From assembly GCA_965120355.1 (NCBI GenBank), contig CBCPMX010000034.1:1-9273 (forward strand): a stretch of 9,273 bases of DNA. Direction: 5' to 3'. Below, piece by piece: positions 5,566-9,273 of the stretch. The notes beneath the pieces are model-generated. The model was not told where the DNA came from, did no database searches, and saw nothing but the letters and a program-made list of their open reading frames with translations. Every line of letters starts with the position of its first letter. The first letter of the stretch is position 1. The position numbers and the translations under genes are program-made. The stretch comes from CBCPMX01 sp965120355. GTDB lineage: Bacteria > Bacillota > Clostridia > Oscillospirales > Oscillospiraceae.

Positions 5566-6488
5566 TCGGACAGACAGAGCGGGGTGTGCTGCTGTTGTGC
5601 AGTACTTTCGGAAACGCCGGTGTCCGGCCGCTGACCATAGCGCAGTTCCGCAATTTGAGCCTGCGGGCGTCCGCCATTGGCATTGGCGGAAAGGACCCGA
5701 TGACAGAGTTAAAGGCCCGGGATCTGGAACACTTGGGCTATGATGCGGACGACGCCGCGCGGATCGAAGCGCTGCTGAACCGGGAACAGGCGCTGGATGA
5801 ATATCTGGCCAGGGCGGAAGCCCTTGGGTGCTATCCGGTCACGCGCCTATCCGCCGCCTATCCCCGGCGGCTGTGGGAGCAGTTGGGCATGGATTGTCCT
5901 CCAGTCCTGTTCTGTCATGGAGACAGCAGCATCCTGTCAAAGCCGGGCGTTGCCCTGGTAGGCTCCCGGAAGTTGGAGAAGACCGGGCGGATCTTTGCCC
6001 GGCGTGTGGGAAGGCTGGCCGCACAGGAGCAGTTTACACTGATTTCCGGCGGCGCTGTGGGAGCGGATACCGAGGCGCAGGAGGCGTGTTTGGCGCAGGG
6101 CGGCCAGGTATTGGCCTTTGTAGCCGATTCTCTTGTAAGCCGCCTGCATGAGGCGAGAGAAAGCTTGCTCATGGTCAGCGAGATGGGCTATGCAGAGCCG
6201 TTCTCCCCCATACGGGCTTCCAACCGCAACCGCCTGATCCACGCCATGGGCCGCATGGCGTTGGCCGCGCAGACGGATTATGGCAGCGGCGGCACCTGGA
6301 CAGGCTGTCTGGAAAACATCAAGAAAGGCTGGTCGCCAGTGTACGTCTGTGATGACGGCAGTCCGGGCGCCAAAGGGTTGATCGAACGCGGCGCAGGCGC
6401 TATCGCGCCGGACGGCCCGCAGTCTCTGGTGGAGCTGCGCAGGGTGGATCCGCAGATGTCGCTGTTTTTTACAGACGAAAAAACTTGA
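5562..6488 (+). CDS. DprA/Smf-like DNA-processing family protein, no C-terminal winged helix
   Basis: DprA proteins bind single-stranded DNA and load RecA. This 308-aa relative carries the Rossmann-like core: ALVGSRK (131-137), then SGGAVGADTEAQE (162-174, the G-x-G-x-D signature), SEMGY (206-210), SNRNRLIHAMG (220-230) and GSGGTW (241-246). The N-terminal part (LLLCSTFGNAG, LTIAQFRNL) looks like the helical start usual in this family. Compared with genuine DprA, the loop after the dinucleotide-fold motif is shortened, and I see no DML1-like winged helix; the chain ends shortly after the Rossmann domain. The last residues include QMSLFF (298-303), a good match to the sliding-clamp-binding consensus QL(S/D)LF. 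The start ATG overlaps the helicase stop and has only a weak AAGAAG upstream, so translation is probably coupled. It is likely a DprA paralogue rather than the competence protein. Family membership is fairly sure; the role is unknown. Confidence 0.85.
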   Translation: MIGQTERGVLLLCSTFGNAGVRPLTIAQFRNLSLRASAIGIGGKDPMTELKARDLEHLGYDADDAARIEALLNREQALDEYLARAEALGCYPVTRLSAAYPRRLWEQLGMDCPPVLFCHGDSSILSKPGVALVGSRKLEKTGRIFARRVGRLAAQEQFTLISGGAVGADTEAQEACLAQGGQVLAFVADSLVSRLHEARESLLMVSEMGYAEPFSPIRASNRNRLIHAMGRMALAAQTDYGSGGTWTGCLENIKKGWSPVYVCDDGSPGAKGLIERGAGAIAPDGPQSLVELRRVDPQMSLFFTDEKT

Positions 6489-6504
6489 AATATCATTCAT
6501 TTTT

Positions 6505-6533
6505 GCCGCCGGGATGGAACTTTTTCCGGCGGC
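6505..6533 (+). terminator. Hairpin after the DprA-like gene
   Basis: GCCGCCGG (6505-6512) and CCGGCGGC (6526-6533) form a perfect 8-bp stem around a 13-base loop, starting 16 bases after the stop codon. Only TTT follows directly (TTTCGTC), so termination is probably partial. The hairpin separates the helicase/DprA-like operon from the transporter gene 44 bases later, and I find no good separate promoter for the latter. Confidence 0.5.
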
Positions 6534-6576
6534 TTTCGTCTAATTGCCCAAATTGGAGAAGGGAGACGCGGAGAAA

Positions 6577-7596
6577 ATGAGAAAATTCACCGTACAATTG
6601 GCACTGTATTCCATGGCGCACTTTCTGGTGGACCTGGGCTGTGCCTATCTGATCCTTTCTCTGCCGAGGGAGCCGGCCGGTACCTGGGCCATCGTTTTGT
6701 TGTTATATAATTTCTTTGCCTTCGCGGGGCAGATGCCCATTGGCCTGTTGGCGGACCGCTTTGACCGGAATGCCGTGGTGGCCGCTGCAGGCGCGCTGAG
6801 CGTGGCGGCGGCCTATGCGCTGCGGAGTATGCCGCTGGCATGCGCGGTCACGGCGGGTCTCGGGAACGCGCTGTTCCATGTAGGCGGCGGTTTGGATGTG
6901 CTCAACGGCAGTACAGAAAAGAGCGGCCCATTGGGAATTTTCGTCTCCCCTGGCGCGTTCGGTATCTACTGCGGGGGCCTGCTGGCAAAGAATCCCGGCG
7001 GCACGGCGGGAATCCTCCTGGCTCTGGCCGTCTTTGCAGGGCTGATTCTGTGGGCCGGCTGGATGCCCGCAAAGTCCATGCGCTCCGGGAACGCCCCGGT
7101 GGAGCTGGCGCTGGACCGAGCGGGAATTTTACTGGCGCTGTGCTTGTTCCTGGTAGTCTGCCTGCGCTCCTATGTGGGCATGGTTATGACCTTTGGGTGG
7201 AAAACCGGCCCATGGGCCGCGGCGGCAGTGTGCGGCGTGGTGTTCGGGAAGGCGGCGGGCGGTCTGCTGGCGGACCGGTTTGGCGCGGTACGCACCGCGG
7301 CAGCGTCTCTGGCGCTGTCGGCGGTACTGTTCTGCCTTTCCGATTGGGCCGTGCCGGGCGTACTGGCGATCTTCCTGTTCAACATGACCATGCCCATTAC
7401 CCTGTGGGCGATGGCCCGGCTGCTGCCGGGGGCGAAGGGCTTTTCCTTTGGCTTGCTGACCTTCGCCCTATTTCTCGGGTTTGTACCGGTATGGCTGGGG
7501 CTGCCCAGCCTGACCGCCGGCTGGAGCTATGGGCTGGGCGCGCTGCTCTCTCTGGCGCTGCTGGTGCCGGGCCTGAGAAGGGAGCGGCGGAGATGA
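6577..7596 (+). CDS. MFS-type membrane transporter
   Basis: A 339-aa integral membrane protein with about 11-12 hydrophobic segments in two halves, typical of the major facilitator superfamily though a little short. The loop motif A appears in both halves: GLLADRFDR (57-64) and GLLADRFGAVR (229-239). ALFHVGGG (98-105) recalls the GNALFH stretch of the fosmidomycin-resistance (Fsr) branch. The second half has TMPITLWAMARLLPG and a basic C-terminus (LRRERRR). The substrate is not readable; an exporter is the likelier guess from the Fsr resemblance. The open frame reaches back to a TTG at 6544, but the ATG at 6577 is preferred: it puts MRKF directly before the first membrane helix and AAGGGAG lies 11 bases before it. 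The stop overlaps the next gene's ATG (ATGA), so the pair is probably co-translated. Confidence 0.85.
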   Translation: MRKFTVQLALYSMAHFLVDLGCAYLILSLPREPAGTWAIVLLLYNFFAFAGQMPIGLLADRFDRNAVVAAAGALSVAAAYALRSMPLACAVTAGLGNALFHVGGGLDVLNGSTEKSGPLGIFVSPGAFGIYCGGLLAKNPGGTAGILLALAVFAGLILWAGWMPAKSMRSGNAPVELALDRAGILLALCLFLVVCLRSYVGMVMTFGWKTGPWAAAAVCGVVFGKAAGGLLADRFGAVRTAAASLALSAVLFCLSDWAVPGVLAIFLFNMTMPITLWAMARLLPGAKGFSFGLLTFALFLGFVPVWLGLPSLTAGWSYGLGALLSLALLVPGLRRERRR

Positions 7597-7925
7597 TCGA
7601 AACGCTGCTGCTGTCTCTGGGGGTTTCCCTGGCAGCAACGGAACTGCTGGAAGGGGCCTTTGCGCTGGTCTGGGGCCTGCGGAAAAAAGACCTGCTGCTG
7701 TGCGTGCTGGTCAACGTTCTGACCAATCCGGTGGTGGTACTGTGCTATCATCTGGCAAAGTGGTATCTGCCGCTGCCGCTCTGGGCGGCGACGCTGGGGC
7801 TGGAGCTTTGGGCCGCGGCCACAGAGGCGTGGCTTTACAGTACACGGGGCGAGAAGATCCGCAGGCCGGTCCTGTTTGCGGTTCTGGTCAACGGGTTTTC
7901 CTATGGCGTGGGGCTGCTGCTCTGA
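7593..7925 (+). CDS. Small four-helix membrane protein, 110 aa, unknown function
   Basis: The 110 residues form about four hydrophobic segments (roughly 3-27, 32-56, 63-82, 92-110) with short charged connections (GLRKKD, STRGEKIRR). The open frame extends upstream inside the MFS gene, but only the part from the ATG at 7593 is protein-like; the upstream part is an out-of-frame shadow. The ATG overlaps the MFS stop as ATGA, and GGGAG lies upstream. Polar residues placed within the hydrophobic segments are notable: E17 and E20, N41, T44-N45-P46, E71 and E78, N100. These could line a site for a cation or small ligand, or contact the transporter. I do not recognise a named family. Tight coupling suggests an accessory subunit of the MFS protein, which is inference. 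Confidence 0.75.
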   Translation: MIETLLLSLGVSLAATELLEGAFALVWGLRKKDLLLCVLVNVLTNPVVVLCYHLAKWYLPLPLWAATLGLELWAAATEAWLYSTRGEKIRRPVLFAVLVNGFSYGVGLLL

Positions 7926-7947
7926 TGCCATTCAGAAAACGATTACG

Positions 7948-7989
7948 CTGAAGCGCGGCTGTGGAATTCACCGCGGGCAGCGCTTTCAG
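7948..7989 (+). other. Hairpin in the 102-base gap after the 110-aa gene
   Basis: CTGAAGCGC (7948-7956) pairs with GCGCTTTCAG (7980-7989) with one bulged base; inner GCTG/CAGC matches could extend it. No T run follows, so it is not a clear terminator. It may adjust expression between the transporter pair and the surface-protein genes. I found no convincing promoter between it and the ATG at 8028. Confidence 0.3.
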
Positions 7990-8027
7990 GTCAGACAATC
8001 ATCAGGATATTGAAAGGAGTGTGGAAG

Positions 8028-8174
8028 ATGCATACGTTTCCCGTGCTTGACGTGGTCATTTCGCCGGTGGTGTTCGTCCTGCCTGCCATTGTATATGGGC
8101 TGATTGCCTTGGGGCTGGTGGCGCTGCTTGTGGCCGTCACGGTGGCCCTGATCCGAAAATTCCGGAGGAAGTGA
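8028..8174 (+). CDS. 48-aa single-span membrane protein
   Basis: A short gene, easily missed by length cut-offs, with strong support: AAAGGAG at 8013-8019 lies eight bases before the ATG. The product begins MHTFPVLDVVISP, has one long hydrophobic span (about residues 13-41, rich in Val, Leu and Ala) and ends in the basic tail RKFRRK, so the C-terminus should face the cytoplasm. The TGA at 8172-8174 is followed 15 bases later by the ATG of the exported SH3-like protein, on the same strand, and the two probably share a transcript. I know no family for it. Possible roles are a small regulator or assembly factor for the neighbouring membrane proteins. No lipobox or signal-peptidase site is evident. 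Confidence 0.75.
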   Translation: MHTFPVLDVVISPVVFVLPAIVYGLIALGLVALLVAVTVALIRKFRRK

Positions 8175-8189
8175 GGGGGGAAGAGAGCA

Positions 8190-9041
8190 ATGAAAAAAGC
8201 GCTGATTTTCCTGCTGCTGGTTTCCTGCCTGTCCACGACGGCGCTGGCCGATGTTCTATGGGAGCCTTATGGCGAAGACGCCGCCACGGATTTCTATGAG
8301 GAACATCGGGCGGAACTTGCATATACCGGACGGCAATTCCTCTGCGACGGCTATGACGGCGTGGTGCGCGGCTACACTTCTCCAGAGGATCTGACGGTGC
8401 TGGAGACGTTCGAAAACGGCGAGACCCTGTGGATTTATTATATTTATACGGGTGAAGCGTTGACTTGGGGCCTCTACGGGAAGAAAGACCAACAGGGGTG
8501 GATTCCCATGGACGATCTGGCACTGATTTATGACAACGAATCCTTCTGTGAGGATCATGCGTCTGAGATCACCGGCTACGACGGCAGTTATGACAGCCTG
8601 CAGGCAGGATACCTCTGGACATATCCGCGTTCCGGCCAGTTGTACCTGTCTGCGCCGTTGGAGACCGTACCGGAGTATTTTGAGACCTTTGGGTTTTCTA
8701 AAACCTATGTGGATGAAGAAGGAGAACTCTGGTGCTATGTAGCCTATTACATGGGGGACCACGGCTGGATCTGTGTGACGGACCCCATGAATGCGGACAT
8801 TGCGGCAGTGGAAGTAGAGCAGGTGCGCAGCGTGGCCCAGCAGGAGGGGCATGTGACCATTTCGGCGGAACAGGAAAATACCGCCGCAGAGGAACATCCG
8901 GCTTCATCTGCGGCGCAGCAGATGAAGGAATCCGAATCAAGCGCAGACAGCGAAAATTTAGAGCTGGTCATAGCACTGGTGGTAGCGGTCATCGGCGTGA
9001 CAGCGGTACTGATCGCGGTGTTCTGGAAGCGAAGGAAATAG
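8190..9041 (+). CDS. Exported, membrane-anchored protein with two SH3-like units
   Basis: This 283-aa protein starts with a signal peptide (MKK, then a hydrophobic core). Cleavage could follow ALA at 20, before DVLWEP; LVSC at 10-13 also fits a lipobox but is unusually early. The ectodomain has two strand-rich, aromatic units of SH3-like character: about 47-116, ending GWIPMDDL, and about 140-203, ending GWICVTDP. Both end with the same turn. A low-complexity Glu/Ala/Ser/Gln linker (about 208-256) follows, then a membrane helix (258-278) and the stop-transfer tail KRRK. The architecture suggests a bacterial-SH3-type surface protein standing off the membrane, perhaps touching peptidoglycan. 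It resembles, from memory, unnamed VLWEP-type exported proteins of gut Clostridia. A GGGGGG-rich site precedes the ATG. A paralogue starts 44 bases downstream. Exported status is firm; function is unknown. Confidence 0.82.
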   Translation: MKKALIFLLLVSCLSTTALADVLWEPYGEDAATDFYEEHRAELAYTGRQFLCDGYDGVVRGYTSPEDLTVLETFENGETLWIYYIYTGEALTWGLYGKKDQQGWIPMDDLALIYDNESFCEDHASEITGYDGSYDSLQAGYLWTYPRSGQLYLSAPLETVPEYFETFGFSKTYVDEEGELWCYVAYYMGDHGWICVTDPMNADIAAVEVEQVRSVAQQEGHVTISAEQENTAAEEHPASSAAQQMKESESSADSENLELVIALVVAVIGVTAVLIAVFWKRRK

Positions 9042-9085
9042 GGAAAATGACTCTTGAAAAGTGGGTGTATAAACCCGGAGGGAAT

Positions 9086-9273
9086 ATGAAAAAATATTGT
9101 CTTTGGCGCTTGTTGCTTGGTGCCTGACGATGCCGGGCTTGGCTGCGAGTATTGGAATGGAGTTTTATACGGCACACGATTGTGAATATGAGAACCGGGA
9201 GTATTTGTGTGACGGCTATGACGGCGTAGTCCATGGGTTTGCGTCACCGGAGGATCAGACTGTTTTGGAAACC
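9086..9273 (+). CDS. Start of a paralogous SH3-like exported protein, apparent one-base frame break, cut by window end
   Basis: From the ATG at 9086 (GGAGGG only 3 bases upstream) the frame reads MKKYCLWRLLLGA and stops at 9125-9127. The frame one base over reads KILSLALVAWCLTMPGLAA, a good signal peptide, then continues open to the window end with EFYTAHD and LCDGYDGVVHGFASPEDQTVLET. This mirrors LCDGYDGVVRGYTSPEDLTVLET in the preceding gene. One extra A in the A6 tract after the ATG (9089-9094) would join start and signal peptide as MKKILSLAL. The alternatives are a TTG start at 9097, lacking the basic residues, or restart at the ATG at 9130, three bases after the stop. So this is a tandem duplicate that is either phase-variable, expressed through slippage, newly inactivated, or affected by a sequencing error. 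The VLWEP segment of its neighbour is missing. Confidence 0.6.

Noticed and set aside
6544..6576. TTG start for the MFS gene, adding 11 residues.
   Set aside because: A charged extension before the first helix, a rarer start codon, and a better placed AAGGGAG for the ATG at 6577.
6840..7592. Long + strand frame upstream of the 110-aa gene.
   Set aside because: It is the shifted frame of the MFS gene, with Gly/Arg-rich shadow composition.

Overview
The window looks like chromosomal DNA from a moderately GC-rich Clostridia-type Firmicute, most likely a gut Oscillospirales/Oscillospiraceae-like organism. This is inferred from strong AGGAGG-type ribosome binding sites, sigma-A promoters with 17-bp spacers, a clostridial-style thyA-folA pair (ThyA of the B. 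subtilis/phi3T type) and tightly packed ATGA-overlapping genes. No mobile element, CRISPR array, tRNA or rRNA was recognised.

Layout. Bases 1-395 hold the probable last codons of an upstream + strand gene, a noncoding stretch with a perfect 14-bp palindrome, a strong intrinsic terminator and an extended -10 promoter. Then comes a + strand DEDDh 3'-5' exonuclease with a possible C-terminal zinc ribbon (396-1415). It ends at a 15-bp perfect hairpin facing a minus-strand pair: a 64-aa helical protein (2254-2448) coupled by ATGA to a 255-aa protein with a probable SnoaL/NTF2-like region and a Pro/Gly-rich tandem repeat (1490-2257). A 388-base intergenic stretch with GC-rich palindromes separates these from the minus-strand thyA-folA operon (3369-4199, 2837-3355), which supplies dTMP and regenerates the dihydrofolate that this reaction makes.

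Divergent from thyA, a + strand DEAD-box RNA helicase (4348-5565) overlaps by ATGA a DprA/Smf-like protein (5562-6488). That protein lacks an obvious winged-helix domain but ends in a beta-clamp-binding-like QMSLF. The thyA and helicase promoters share one palindromic -35 hexamer, TTGCAA, with 17-bp spacers on both sides, so RNA polymerase should be able to use only one direction at a time.

The right third (6577-9273) is a + strand run of membrane and surface genes: an MFS-type transporter, a 110-aa membrane protein coupled by ATGA, a previously hidden 48-aa single-span protein (8028-8174), a 283-aa exported membrane-anchored protein with two SH3-like units, and the start of a paralogue of that protein. 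The paralogue's signal peptide is out of frame with its ATG by one base at an A6 tract. This cluster, whose function I do not recognise, and the helicase/DprA-like pair are the best candidates for undescribed biology here.
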